Assembly: GCA_001829005.1 (NCBI GenBank)
Contig: MIAG01000009.1
Location: 124,603-188,602, forward strand
Source of the DNA: Sphingobacteriia bacterium RIFOXYC2_FULL_35_18
GTDB lineage: Bacteria; Bacteroidota; Bacteroidia; Chitinophagales; Chitinophagaceae
Reading direction: 5' to 3'
DNA: 64,000 nt
Notes under the pieces: model-generated
Told to the model about the DNA's origin: nothing
The model's database searches: none
What the model saw: the letters and a program-made list of their open reading frames with translations, nothing else
Made by a program: the position numbers and the translations under genes
Part shown: one piece after another, positions 44,770 to 54,726 of the stretch
Numbering within the stretch: the stretch's first letter is position 1
How the letters are laid out: each line of letters opens with the position of its first letter

Positions 44770-47700
44770 ATGAACTTAAACTGCTTTAGACTCTGTGTTG
44801 TTGCGTTGTTCACAATGCTCTCCACTGCGTTATTAGCCCAAACCAAAAAGGTTTCAGGAACCATCCTGAACGACGAGGCTAAACCTCTTTCTGGAGTTTC
44901 CGTTACCATCAAGGGTACAAAAACAGGAACCCAAACCAATGCATCGGGTATGTATACCATTGATGTTGCAGAAGGGAAGTCGCTTATTTTTTCTATGATT
45001 GGATTTGCCCCTAGAGAATTTGTAGTGGGTGCAAGTGCAGTGCTAGACATTACATTAACACCCATTGTTTCTGAATTAGAAGATGTGGTGGTAACTGGTT
45101 ATGGATCTCAAAAAAGAAAGGAATTAACTGGTGCTGTTGTAACGGTTAATCCAAAAGCATTTGAGCATAGTCCTACCACCAACGTAGCAACTGTGTTACA
45201 AGGTAATGCACCCGGTTTAAGAATTCAACAACGTACAGGTCAGCCAGGTACTACACCTTCTATTACATTTAGAGGTGGTACTGAATTTGGTGGAGGTGGT
45301 ACACCACTATTTATTGTAGATGGAGTAATCGTTCCTTCTTTATATGGTTTAGACATTAATGATGTTGCTAGTATTGATCTATTAAAAGATGCGGCAACTA
45401 CAGCAATTTATGGAGCAAGGGCTGCGAATGGAGTAGTATTGGTTTCCACTAAAAAAGGAAAAAAAGGTAAAGCGCAAGTAACGTATTCTTATAACAATAC
45501 CACTAACTACGTACGCAAAAATCCTTCAGAATATTTAAGCGCTTCAGATTATATCAGAATGAACCGCTTAGGAATTCAAGCACGTTTTAGAGGAGATTCA
45601 CTAGACAATAATACTGGAGCTATGAATACCGATCGCAACCAATTATTGGGTGCATGGGGATGGGCAGTGAATTCAGGTTGGAGATCAGACGTAGGTTTGT
45701 ACACCACGCAGTTATTAAATAGCCAGAACCGTTTTTTATTAAACGATTCAAGATGGAAATTATTAGTAGACCGCAATCCATTTAATGCAGCGCAAATGGA
45801 TAGTATTATTTTTACCGATTTAAGTGCGGTAGAAAGAGAAGCGATGATCTTGCAACAGAACAACACCAATGAACACAATATCAATTTCTCTGGAGCAAAT
45901 GATCAAGGCAACTATGCATTGTCTTTGGGTTCTGTAAGAGACAATGGTATGATCATTGGTTCTCAACTAAAAAGATTGAACATCAACTTTAATGGAGGAT
46001 TAAATATTGGCGAAAGATTAAAAGTGACTACCAATATTAGTGCCTATAGTGTAGAGCAAGCATTGCCATATGGTGGTTTTGGTGGAGTAGATCCTGAAGG
46101 TGGCGCCGCTGGCGGATTATTGCAGCGTTTTGTGGGAGTAGCTCCAACTATTCGTTACACCAATTATGCAACGGGCGAAATTTTGCCTGGTCCAAACGAC
46201 GTTACATTAGGTAACCCTGCATATTGGAGTAACCTAACAGTAAACAATACCAATCAACAACGTTTCTTAGGTGGTATTAATTTAGAGTACACCATACTTC
46301 CTTATTTAAAAGTATTGGCAAGTGGTTCTGGATACTATCAATACACCAATAATAATTTCTTTACCAAAGCTTATCAACAAGGTAATGGTGGAGCAATGAA
46401 TACCAATAGGGCTGCAAGTTTTAATACTAATAAAACCATGCAGTACACTACCAATGCATTTTTACAATTCAGCAAAAGATTCAAAGAACACAATATAACA
46501 GCGTTAGCTGGTATGGAGTTCTATGATTATAAAAACTATGCTACATCTGGTTTTGCTCAAGGTGCACCAACCGATTTAATTCCTTGGTTAACTGCAGCAA
46601 CACCTCCGAATGTGCAGGGAACAACAATAGTAAACCCAGCAGGTGCTTCTTCTAACTTTGATCAGTGGGAAAGAATTGCCTCTTCTATTGCACGTTTGAA
46701 CTATTCATACATGAATCGTTATTTATTAACTGCAGTAGTAAGGGTAGATGGATCAAGCCGCTTGAAAAAAGGAAATTACTACGGTACATTCCCAGGAGTT
46801 TCTTTTGGATGGAATTTACATGAGGAAGCGTTCTACAAGAACACTACTTTAGCTAAATATGTAAATAGAATTAAGCCAAGATTAAGTTATGGAGTGAATG
46901 GTAATGTGAGTTCATTGGGCTTATTCGCTACATCACAAGTGTATAACAATGCAGGAACTTACAATGGATTTGGCGGAACTTATGTAGCCAACTATATTAA
47001 TTCAGATGTAAGATGGGAGCGTACCAATAGCTTAAACTTTGGATTAGACGCAGGATTCTTTAACGAGAGAATCACTTTAAATGTAGACTACTTTGTAAGA
47101 AATGTTTTTGACAAATTAGCTGGTTTAAATATTTCTTCTCAAACAGGATTTGGCAGCTTCACTACTAACTTGGGTCAGTTACAAAACAGAGGTATTGAGT
47201 TGGCAGTGAATGCAAAAATTATTGAACCAAAAACTGCAGACGGTTTTGCATTGTCTGTAGGAGCAAACTATTATCATGTTAAAAGTTATGCAAAGAAATT
47301 GCCCTTCAATGGCTTAGCAGGCAATCAAACAAGTGGTTTCTTTGTATGGGATCCTAACAACCCAGGCAAACAAATTTATGTACGTGGTTTAGTAGAAGGC
47401 CAGCGTATAGGATTAGATGAAGTATGGGCACCAAAATGGAATGGTATTTATACAGACCCTTCAACTATTGCTAGAGATGCAAATGTGTACAATGCATTCT
47501 TGCCTTATAATAACAAACGCATTAAGCAATTAGGAGATGCACAATGGCATCAAGTAAATCCAAACGATACCATTGATAGCAGACAGTTTGTTTATGTAGG
47601 AAGAACCACTCCTCAACATATGGGTGGATTCAATATTGCTAGTTCATTCAAGGGTGTACGCTTGTATGCACAATTTGATTATGCGTTTGGATTTGTAGTA

Positions 47701-48117
47701 TTAAACAATCAAATCGTAAGAGGATTAAGCCAGGTACAGGGTTCACAAAATGCAACTACTGATATCTTAAAAACATGGTCACCTACCAATCCAACAGGAA
47801 CTATGCCTCGTTATTATTGGGCAAACCAAGGTAGAAACTATGCAACCGATGCAAGTGGTAATAACCCAGCAGCTAATTTATGGGAGAAGGGAGATTATGT
47901 AATGTTAAGAGAACTAACACTAGCATATGATTTACCTACTTCTATCATCAGCAGATACTTAGCTAACAGAGTTAAAGGACTCAGTGTAAATGTTACCGGC
48001 TCTAACTTATTTTATCTTTCTGGATACAGCGGCAACTTCCCTGAAGTGGGTGGTGTAGACCAAGGTAAATTCCCTTTACCAAGAAGATTAACTTTTGGAA
48101 TAAGAGTAACACTTTAA
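44770..48117 (+). CDS. SusC-like TonB-dependent transporter of the sialic-acid locus
   Basis: I prefer the ATG at 44770 (MNLNCFRLCVVALFTML) over a TTG three codons upstream. The 1,115-residue protein has a signal peptide (cut after LLAQ), a carboxypeptidase-regulatory-like domain (about 25-105), the linker EDVVVTGYGSQKRKELTGAV, a plug (FIVDGVIVPSLYGLDINDV; DLLKDAATTAIYGARAANG) and a barrel ending LTFGIRVTL. It is the first gene of the run leading to nanA, sialidase and hexosaminidases. Sialylated oligosaccharides or free sialic acid are therefore the likely cargo. Its SusD partner follows after 28 bases. Confidence 0.95.
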   Translation: MNLNCFRLCVVALFTMLSTALLAQTKKVSGTILNDEAKPLSGVSVTIKGTKTGTQTNASGMYTIDVAEGKSLIFSMIGFAPREFVVGASAVLDITLTPIVSELEDVVVTGYGSQKRKELTGAVVTVNPKAFEHSPTTNVATVLQGNAPGLRIQQRTGQPGTTPSITFRGGTEFGGGGTPLFIVDGVIVPSLYGLDINDVASIDLLKDAATTAIYGARAANGVVLVSTKKGKKGKAQVTYSYNNTTNYVRKNPSEYLSASDYIRMNRLGIQARFRGDSLDNNTGAMNTDRNQLLGAWGWAVNSGWRSDVGLYTTQLLNSQNRFLLNDSRWKLLVDRNPFNAAQMDSIIFTDLSAVEREAMILQQNNTNEHNINFSGANDQGNYALSLGSVRDNGMIIGSQLKRLNINFNGGLNIGERLKVTTNISAYSVEQALPYGGFGGVDPEGGAAGGLLQRFVGVAPTIRYTNYATGEILPGPNDVTLGNPAYWSNLTVNNTNQQRFLGGINLEYTILPYLKVLASGSGYYQYTNNNFFTKAYQQGNGGAMNTNRAASFNTNKTMQYTTNAFLQFSKRFKEHNITALAGMEFYDYKNYATSGFAQGAPTDLIPWLTAATPPNVQGTTIVNPAGASSNFDQWERIASSIARLNYSYMNRYLLTAVVRVDGSSRLKKGNYYGTFPGVSFGWNLHEEAFYKNTTLAKYVNRIKPRLSYGVNGNVSSLGLFATSQVYNNAGTYNGFGGTYVANYINSDVRWERTNSLNFGLDAGFFNERITLNVDYFVRNVFDKLAGLNISSQTGFGSFTTNLGQLQNRGIELAVNAKIIEPKTADGFALSVGANYYHVKSYAKKLPFNGLAGNQTSGFFVWDPNNPGKQIYVRGLVEGQRIGLDEVWAPKWNGIYTDPSTIARDANVYNAFLPYNNKRIKQLGDAQWHQVNPNDTIDSRQFVYVGRTTPQHMGGFNIASSFKGVRLYAQFDYAFGFVVLNNQIVRGLSQVQGSQNATTDILKTWSPTNPTGTMPRYYWANQGRNYATDASGNNPAANLWEKGDYVMLRELTLAYDLPTSIISRYLANRVKGLSVNVTGSNLFYLSGYSGNFPEVGGVDQGKFPLPRRLTFGIRVTL

Positions 48118-48145
48118 TTGATTGTTCAAACTAAAAATGATTGAA

Positions 48146-49669
48146 ATGAAATACAATAAACTATTTATAGCAAGTGTGCTCTTGGTAACATTGGGTACAT
48201 CATCTTGCACTAAAAAATTAGACGAAGTGGTGCCACAAAGCAGCATCAGTAAAGACCAAGCATTAAAAGATCCGAACGCAGCAAGAACCTTGTATTATGG
48301 TACTTATGGTTTGTTAAGATCATACACCAGTACGTTTTATCAAATGGGTGAAATGCGTGGAGATATTTGGGCAGATGGATTATTTACCGAGAGTGTAGAT
48401 GGCGGCTTACAAAATTTGTACAGACACAATATCAGCAGCTTAAACGTACCGTTTACCAACTGGGCTGGATTGTATAATTTGATTTATAATTTTAATAATG
48501 TCATTAAGATTATACCACAAACTCCGCTGCCAGATGCAGAAAAAACCAGAATCTTAGCAGAAGTGCATGGCTTAAGAGCTTATGTGTATTATAATATGTT
48601 GAGAACTTGGGGTGCAGTTCCATTGAATACTGAGCCAGTAGAAACATTAACCAATACTGCAGAAACTTACAAGCCAAGAACTGGAGTTGATTCTATTATG
48701 ATTCAAGTGAAAGCGGATATAGCTAAGTCATTAGAATTGTTTGGTACAGCAACACCAATTTCAACAGATAAGCGAGTGGTATGGAGCAAATTGGCAACAC
48801 TAGTATTAAAAGGTGATGCATTTATTTGGTCTGGAACCCATATGGGTGGCGGTACAGCCGATCTAACTACTGCTAAAGCTGCTTTACAAGAAGTAAGAAA
48901 TTTGCAGGGTGCTACTTTAGATTTACAGGGTAACTACAGAGACATTTTTGATCCCACTAAAAAAGTGAATAATAAAGAAATGATTTTTGCAGTTAACTAC
49001 GAGTTGCAACAAGCGCAGTTAACATTCTTTAGCAGCTTCTTAGTGAACTCTATTCAAGCAAATACTTTATCATTTACACAAACTGCAACACCAACTGTAT
49101 CATCTGTTTATCCTTATGTAAATGGCGCTAACAGAGTTGGTATTAACCCAGCTATTCTTACTAAGTTAACTACAGGTGCAGCCGATCAGCGTATTGCAAA
49201 TACATTTAGAGTGATGTATGGAAATGCTGCACCATTTGCCATCAGAGGTGTTATGCTAACTAAGTATATAGGAACAGTAGCAGGTACTTCCCAAATTTAC
49301 AACAACGATTATCCAGTATATCGTTATGCCGATGTGTTGTTGTTGTTAGCAGAAGCAAAAGCAAAATTAGGAGAAGATATTTCTGCAGAAATAAATGCCA
49401 TTAGATTAAGAGCTTATGGTACAGGTTATACTCCATATGTGAGTGGTAGCCAAACCGCTAATATGAATGCCATTTTAGACGAATATTTAAGAGAGTTTAT
49501 TGGCGAAGGAAAGCGTTGGTGGGCTTTGCGTAGAGCAGGAGATGCTTATGTATATGCAAATATTAATCCAGCTTATTTAAATCCAAGTAGTACAGCTAAA
49601 TTCTTATTGCCATTGTCTTTGGCAATGTTGAATGCAGATCCATTATTGAAGCAAACTGCAGGGTACTAA
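48146..49669 (+). CDS. SusD-like lipoprotein of the sialic-acid locus
   Basis: The start at 48146 (MKYNKLFIASVLLVTLGTSSC) gives a lipoprotein signal with Cys21. The in-frame ATG at 48137 adds only three residues and cannot be excluded. About 507 residues follow the RagB/SusD fold, with AEVHGLRAYVYYNMLRTWGAVPL and VYRYADVLLLLAEAKAKLG as recognisable TPR segments (given in part). It binds the glycan and closes the SusC channel. The C-terminal EYLREFIGEGKRWWALRRAGD is characteristic of the family. A hairpin follows before nanA. Confidence 0.94.
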   Translation: MKYNKLFIASVLLVTLGTSSCTKKLDEVVPQSSISKDQALKDPNAARTLYYGTYGLLRSYTSTFYQMGEMRGDIWADGLFTESVDGGLQNLYRHNISSLNVPFTNWAGLYNLIYNFNNVIKIIPQTPLPDAEKTRILAEVHGLRAYVYYNMLRTWGAVPLNTEPVETLTNTAETYKPRTGVDSIMIQVKADIAKSLELFGTATPISTDKRVVWSKLATLVLKGDAFIWSGTHMGGGTADLTTAKAALQEVRNLQGATLDLQGNYRDIFDPTKKVNNKEMIFAVNYELQQAQLTFFSSFLVNSIQANTLSFTQTATPTVSSVYPYVNGANRVGINPAILTKLTTGAADQRIANTFRVMYGNAAPFAIRGVMLTKYIGTVAGTSQIYNNDYPVYRYADVLLLLAEAKAKLGEDISAEINAIRLRAYGTGYTPYVSGSQTANMNAILDEYLREFIGEGKRWWALRRAGDAYVYANINPAYLNPSSTAKFLLPLSLAMLNADPLLKQTAGY

Positions 49670-49711
49670 AAAATGTTTTATTAAGCAAGCATAAATGGTA
49701 GTTTTGGTCAA

Positions 49712-49743
49712 ACAAGGGGTAATGAAATGCCCCTTGTATTTAT
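49712..49743 (+). terminator. Stem-loop between SusD and nanA (terminator or attenuator)
   Basis: ACAAGGGG (49712-49719) and CCCCTTGT (49730-49737) form a perfect 8-bp stem with a 10-base loop. It is followed by ATTTATTCTCTTT, a loose T-rich tail. The enzymes downstream have no other clear break, so partial read-through is likely. Confidence 0.55.
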
Positions 49744-49762
49744 TCTCTTTAATTATTGTACA

Positions 49763-50707
49763 ATGGAACATGTGCATTTACAAGGACTTATTTCAGCGCC
49801 GTTTACACCGATGCATCCTGACGGTTCTTTACATTTAGAATTGATACCTTCTTATTATACCATGTTAAAAGCCAATGGGGTTACCGGTGCATTTATATGT
49901 GGTTCAACAGGCGAAGGGGTTTCGTTAACCAAAGACGAAAAAATGGCAGTAGCAGAAGCTTGGGCTGTTTGTACCAAGAATGATTCAACATTTTCTGCAA
50001 TGCCTTTATTAGGCGGCACTTGTATAGCCGATGCAAAAGAATTGGCTTTACATGCGCAATCAATAGGATTGGATGCAGTTTCTTTTACTGCACCTTCTTA
50101 TTTTAAGCCAGCGAATGTAGAAATGCTGGCTGCTTGTTGCAAAGAAATTGCAGCAGTAGTTCCTGATATGCCTTTTTATTATTACCATATTCCAGTTTTA
50201 ACAGGAGTTGGTTTTGCAATGTATGATTTACTAAAAGTAGTGGATGGATTGATTCCCAATTTTGCAGGAATAAAATATACTCACGAAGATTTTATGGATT
50301 TCTTGTCTTGCCAACAATACAAGAATGGTAAATACGATATGGTTTGGGGTAGAGATGAAAATATGTTGCCTGCACTAGCTATTGGAACCAAAGCTTCTAT
50401 TGGAAGCACTTATAACTATGCCGCCCCATTGTATCATGATTTAATAGATGCGTTCAATAATGGAGATTTAAAAACGGCTCAAATATTACAACAACAGTCT
50501 ATTGATATGATTCGATTGTTGGGTAAATATGGTGGCATAGCTACTGGAAAAGCTTACATGAAATTAGTTGGATTAGATTGTGGTAGCTTTAGATTACCAG
50601 TGAAGAATATGGATGCTATGCAATTTGAGCAATTTAAGAAAGACGTTGCTTTATTAGGATTTGAACAGTATAGCTCAAAAATACCGACTGCAACAAATGC
50701 CCTTTAA
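49763..50707 (+). CDS. nanA: N-acetylneuraminate lyase
   Basis: The ATG at 49763 (MEHVHLQGLISAPFTPMH) gives 314 residues and the usual NAL start; an upstream ATG overlaps the hairpin. This TIM-barrel class I aldolase splits N-acetylneuraminate into ManNAc and pyruvate. Visible features are GSTGEGVSL, the YYYHIPVLTG segment with the conserved Tyr, and the Schiff-base Lys in FAGIKYTHEDF. The YYHIP signature distinguishes NAL from dihydrodipicolinate synthase. The neighbours (mutarotase, MFS transporter, sialidase) confirm the assignment. Its stop overlaps the next start codon by one base. Confidence 0.95.
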   Translation: MEHVHLQGLISAPFTPMHPDGSLHLELIPSYYTMLKANGVTGAFICGSTGEGVSLTKDEKMAVAEAWAVCTKNDSTFSAMPLLGGTCIADAKELALHAQSIGLDAVSFTAPSYFKPANVEMLAACCKEIAAVVPDMPFYYYHIPVLTGVGFAMYDLLKVVDGLIPNFAGIKYTHEDFMDFLSCQQYKNGKYDMVWGRDENMLPALAIGTKASIGSTYNYAAPLYHDLIDAFNNGDLKTAQILQQQSIDMIRLLGKYGGIATGKAYMKLVGLDCGSFRLPVKNMDAMQFEQFKKDVALLGFEQYSSKIPTATNAL

Positions 50708-51873
50708 TGAAACGATATTATTATATCATTTGTTTACTGCTTATGTTCATAGCTGAAACCGTTGTAGCACAATACCCTGCTGAATGGTCAGTGCAATTTA
50801 ATATAGCAGCAATATTACCACCAGAAGCAGGAAATCAATCTTCTATTGGTTATGCTGGTGCAGTAACGGGCGTACATCAGAATCATTTATTAATAGCTGG
50901 GGGTGCCAACTTTCCAGAAGCCATGCCTTGGCAAGGAGGAAAGAAAATATACCATGCCAATATTTTTGTTTATCAACAAGCGCATCAACAATTAAAATTA
51001 GTGCAGCAAAACGAAAAGCTGCCAGAAGCAATTGCTTATCCAGCCGTATGCACAACATCAGAAGGTATTGTATATATCGGTGGTGAAAATGAAGATGGGA
51101 TTTCTAAAAAAGTGTGGATGTTGCAGTGGAATCAACATAAGCAAGAAGTACTATTTATTGCTTATCCTCCGTTACCCATTGGATTAACCAATGCTGCTGC
51201 AACTCTAGTAAACAATACCATTTTTGTTGCTGGAGGTGAGACTGCACAAGATGCTTCTGCACAATTTTTTTCACTCGATTTAAATAATTTAGGTGCTGGA
51301 TGGAAAACACTATCCGATATTCCGCACGCAGTATCTCATGTGGTGTTGGTAGGCATAGCACAGGAAGCTAATCCAGTCTTATACTTAATTGGCGGTAGAA
51401 AGAAAAATACCAATGGAATAAGTAGTTTGTATAATCAGGTATATGAGTTCAACATAAAAAGTAATAGCTGGTCAGCCAAAGCAGCATTGCCATATTCATT
51501 AAGTGCAGGAACTGGTGTATGGTATAATTTAGACCAAATCCTCGTATTTGGTGGAGATAGAGGAACGGTTTTTTCTCAAGTAGAAAAAATGTTAGCAGCT
51601 ATTGCAATAGAAACGGATCCGGCAAAAAAGCAGGACTTGATCAACCAAAAAAATCAATTACAAATAACACATCCTGGATTTAGCAAGGAAGTATTATTGT
51701 ATCAAGCCAAAACCGATCAATGGAAAGCTTTGGCAAGTATTCCTTATGATACTCCTGTTACAACAACTGCTGTAAAATGGAATGACGCAATTTTTTTGCC
51801 AACAGGTGAAATTAAAGCAGGAGTGAGGTCTCCACAAATTTTGAAAGCTACTATTCATACCAAGAAGCAATGA
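50707..51873 (+). CDS. Kelch-repeat sialic acid mutarotase (NanM-like)
   Basis: This 388-residue exported protein has a signal peptide (cut near 21, VVA-Q) and kelch-type beta-propeller repeats (HLLIAGGANFPEAMPW, IFVAGGETAQDA, LYLIGGRKKN, ILVFGGDRG). NanM-type proteins convert alpha-sialic acid, released by sialidase, to the beta anomer. That speeds uptake and use. The start overlaps the nanA stop by one base (TAATG) and the end overlaps the transporter gene by four bases. The assignment depends on repeats plus position. Confidence 0.86.
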   Translation: MKRYYYIICLLLMFIAETVVAQYPAEWSVQFNIAAILPPEAGNQSSIGYAGAVTGVHQNHLLIAGGANFPEAMPWQGGKKIYHANIFVYQQAHQQLKLVQQNEKLPEAIAYPAVCTTSEGIVYIGGENEDGISKKVWMLQWNQHKQEVLFIAYPPLPIGLTNAAATLVNNTIFVAGGETAQDASAQFFSLDLNNLGAGWKTLSDIPHAVSHVVLVGIAQEANPVLYLIGGRKKNTNGISSLYNQVYEFNIKSNSWSAKAALPYSLSAGTGVWYNLDQILVFGGDRGTVFSQVEKMLAAIAIETDPAKKQDLINQKNQLQITHPGFSKEVLLYQAKTDQWKALASIPYDTPVTTTAVKWNDAIFLPTGEIKAGVRSPQILKATIHTKKQ

Positions 51874-53141
51874 TTCAGCATAAAAAATATCCATGGATTG
51901 TAGTAGCGTTGCTTTGGGTAGTAGCGCTATTGAATTATATGGACCGGCAGATGTTGAGCACCATGAAGCCGGCTATGCAAATCAATATTCAGGAGTTACA
52001 ATCTGCAACCAATTTTGGGTATCTAATGGCCATCTTTTTATGGATCTATGGGTTCATGAGTCCTATTTCAGGTTTGATTGCAGATCGATTGAACAGGAAG
52101 TGGTTAATTGTAGGAAGTTTATTTGTTTGGAGTGCAATCACATTTGCAATGGGCTTCGCCAAAACATTTGATCAGTTGTATTGGTTACGTGCTGGTATGG
52201 GAGTAAGTGAAGCATTGTATATACCTGCAGGATTATCATTGATAGCAGATTATCATACAGCAAAAACTCGCTCATTGGCCGTAGGTATTCATATGACTGG
52301 ATTGTATATGGGTCAAGCGCTTGGGGGCTTTGGCGCAACCATAGCAGCTGAGTATTCTTGGCAAAATGCATTTATTAGTTTTGGATTGATTGGAATAGTA
52401 TACTCTGTGGTGTTGATCATTTTTTTGCGCGAAAAGCCAGCAGCTTTGCTCGATACAGCAAAAGCGGTTGCACAGGACGCGGCAAAGGCTCAATCAACAA
52501 CAAAGTCTTTCAACCGTGAATCTTTATTCAAAGTATTCGCAACATTGTTCAGCAATATCTCTTTTTGGGTCATTCTATTTTATTTTGCAGTTCCAAGTTT
52601 GCCAGGTTGGGGCGTAAAAAATTGGTTACCTACTTTATTTTCTGAGAACCTCGGAATTGACATGTCTAAAGCAGGGCCATTGTCTACTATTACTATTGCC
52701 GCATCCTCATTCTTGGGAGTGATTTTTGGCGGTGTTCTTTCCGATAAATGGGTGCAAAAAAATATTCGCGGAAGAGTATACACCAGTGCCATTGGATTGG
52801 CAATGACTATACCTGCGTTATTATTTATTGGGTTGGGCAATTCAATCATTCATTTAGTAGGGGCTGTATTCTTTTTTGGATTTGGATATGGCATGTTCGA
52901 TGCCAACAATATGCCCATACTCTGTCAATTTATATCTGCTAAACATAGAGCCACCGCTTATGGACTCATGAATATGATTGGCGTATTTGCGGGGGCGTTT
53001 ATTACTAAATTATTAGGCAAGAGTTCTGATGCAGGAAGCCTTGGTAAAGACTTTGCCATGATGGCTATAGTGGTGGTGGTAGCATTGGCTTTACAATTAA
53101 CGGTGTTAAAACCTAAACACAACGATTTTATAGAAGCATAA
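51870..53141 (+). CDS. nanT: MFS transporter, probable sialic acid importer (NanT-like)
   Basis: The 423-residue protein has about 12 transmembrane helices and MFS signatures (VVALLNYMDRQMLST in helix 1, SGLIADRLNRKWLIVGS in loop 2-3). It fits the anion:cation symporter branch that includes sugar-acid transporters. The start overlaps the mutarotase gene (ATGA), and the sialidase follows after 9 bases. It would carry N-acetylneuraminate from the periplasm to the cytoplasm for NanA. Bacteroides sialate loci also use an MFS NanT. A sugar-acid substrate such as hexuronate is the alternative. Confidence 0.82.
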   Translation: MIQHKKYPWIVVALLWVVALLNYMDRQMLSTMKPAMQINIQELQSATNFGYLMAIFLWIYGFMSPISGLIADRLNRKWLIVGSLFVWSAITFAMGFAKTFDQLYWLRAGMGVSEALYIPAGLSLIADYHTAKTRSLAVGIHMTGLYMGQALGGFGATIAAEYSWQNAFISFGLIGIVYSVVLIIFLREKPAALLDTAKAVAQDAAKAQSTTKSFNRESLFKVFATLFSNISFWVILFYFAVPSLPGWGVKNWLPTLFSENLGIDMSKAGPLSTITIAASSFLGVIFGGVLSDKWVQKNIRGRVYTSAIGLAMTIPALLFIGLGNSIIHLVGAVFFFGFGYGMFDANNMPILCQFISAKHRATAYGLMNMIGVFAGAFITKLLGKSSDAGSLGKDFAMMAIVVVVALALQLTVLKPKHNDFIEA

Positions 53142-53150
53142 AATTTCTCT

Positions 53151-54713
53151 ATGAAAAAAAATATTTTTTATTCTTTATTAATACTGTTGCTGATACCAGC
53201 AGTAGGCTGTGCAAAAAAATCAACTACACCTGTGGTAGGTGAAGTAAAAGCATCTGCATATACGCCTGATATTCCTATTTTAAAGGGATTGGCCACTAAT
53301 GCAATTTTGCGAGTGAATATTTTTATTCCTTCAGATAATACCACACAATCATTTAGTGGAATTAATTTCAGTATTAATACCAGTGCCATAAATGATATAG
53401 ATAATATTACCCTTTATCAAACCAGTGCTGAACCATTTTCTACCAATACCCCCCTTGCGAATAGTAAGCCCACCAGTGCCAATTTTAATGTTCCTATTAC
53501 ATTGAAGTTGGCACCTGGGCTTCATTTTATTTGGTTGAGTGTTACACTAAAAAATGACGCAAGCATTGATGGTAATGTAGAATTACGCGCAACTGAGTTA
53601 ATGCAATCAAATGGAAAAAAATTGACCATTAGTCAACCAGCAGGTAACTATGCAAAACTAAAAGGAGTTGCGGTTCGCAAAGCAGGTGATGATAATGTAA
53701 ATACGTATCGCATACCAGGCATTGTTGCAACCAACAAGGGCACTTTATTATCTGTGTATGATATTCGATATAAAAATAGTGCAGACTTGCCAGGCAATAT
53801 AGACGTGGGTTTGAGCAGATCTACCGATAGTGGAAAAACTTGGCAGCCCATGAAAATAATTATGGATATGGGTGCGCCGCACGAAAACAACGGAGTGGGT
53901 GATCCCGCCATACTATTTGATCCCATTACCAAAAAAATATGGGTAGCAGCATTATGGAGTAAGGGCAATCGTTCTATTGCCGGATCATTGCCCGGTATTT
54001 CTCCTGATACTACCGGACAGTTTGTTTTAGTTAGTAGTGATGATGATGGACTTACTTGGACTGCACCTTATACAATTACGCCGCAAATTAAAAACCCAAA
54101 ATGGCATTTATTTTTTAATGGTCCAGGATCAGGCATTGCCATGAAAGATGGTAAACTTGTTTTTGCTGCACAATATTGGGATGAAGTGAAGAAGCCTTAT
54201 TCAACCATTATTTACAGTGCCGACCATGGAGCCAATTGGGTAGGAAATTTAAATGGGCCTAAATCGAATACTACCGAAAGTCAGGTAGTAGAAACCACAC
54301 CAGGTACACTAATGTTGAATATGCGTGATAATAGAGGATCGTATAGAAGTATTGCTACCACTACTAATTTAGGAACCACATGGACAGAGCATTCAACCTC
54401 ATATAATGCATTGCAAGATCCAGTTTGTATGGGTAGTTTAATTAAGGCCAATGTAAAAGTAAAAGGAGTACTAAAAGAAGTATTGTTCTTTAGTAATCCC
54501 AATACTACCAATGGTAGATATGATATTACTATTAAAGTGAGTTTAGATTTAGGACAAACATGGTTGCCCGCGAATCAATTATTAATTGACGAGCGCAACT
54601 GTTATGGTTACTCTTCATTAACACAGATAGATGCAGAAACAATTGGTATTTTATACGAAGGAACCAAGGATTTATATTTTGTAAAAATTCCAGTTGTGTC
54701 TATAATAAAATAG
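53151..54713 (+). CDS. Exo-alpha-sialidase (GH33), lipoprotein
   Basis: The 520-residue enzyme cleaves terminal sialic acid from glycoconjugates. It has a lipoprotein signal (ending AVGC, Cys20), then an N-terminal beta domain (about 35-170) like the BNR-associated domain. The six-bladed propeller follows. The Arg-triad motif appears as YRIPGI (Arg187). Asp-boxes occur as STDSGKTW, SDDDGLTW and SADHGANW, with two degenerate ones (TTNLGTTW, SLDLGQTW). Candidate catalytic residues include the Tyr in NCYGYSSL and a Glu in TTESQVVE. It starts 9 bases after the transporter and is likely anchored at the outer membrane. Confidence 0.93.
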   Translation: MKKNIFYSLLILLLIPAVGCAKKSTTPVVGEVKASAYTPDIPILKGLATNAILRVNIFIPSDNTTQSFSGINFSINTSAINDIDNITLYQTSAEPFSTNTPLANSKPTSANFNVPITLKLAPGLHFIWLSVTLKNDASIDGNVELRATELMQSNGKKLTISQPAGNYAKLKGVAVRKAGDDNVNTYRIPGIVATNKGTLLSVYDIRYKNSADLPGNIDVGLSRSTDSGKTWQPMKIIMDMGAPHENNGVGDPAILFDPITKKIWVAALWSKGNRSIAGSLPGISPDTTGQFVLVSSDDDGLTWTAPYTITPQIKNPKWHLFFNGPGSGIAMKDGKLVFAAQYWDEVKKPYSTIIYSADHGANWVGNLNGPKSNTTESQVVETTPGTLMLNMRDNRGSYRSIATTTNLGTTWTEHSTSYNALQDPVCMGSLIKANVKVKGVLKEVLFFSNPNTTNGRYDITIKVSLDLGQTWLPANQLLIDERNCYGYSSLTQIDAETIGILYEGTKDLYFVKIPVVSIIK

Positions 54714-54726
54714 CATTCAAATTGAT

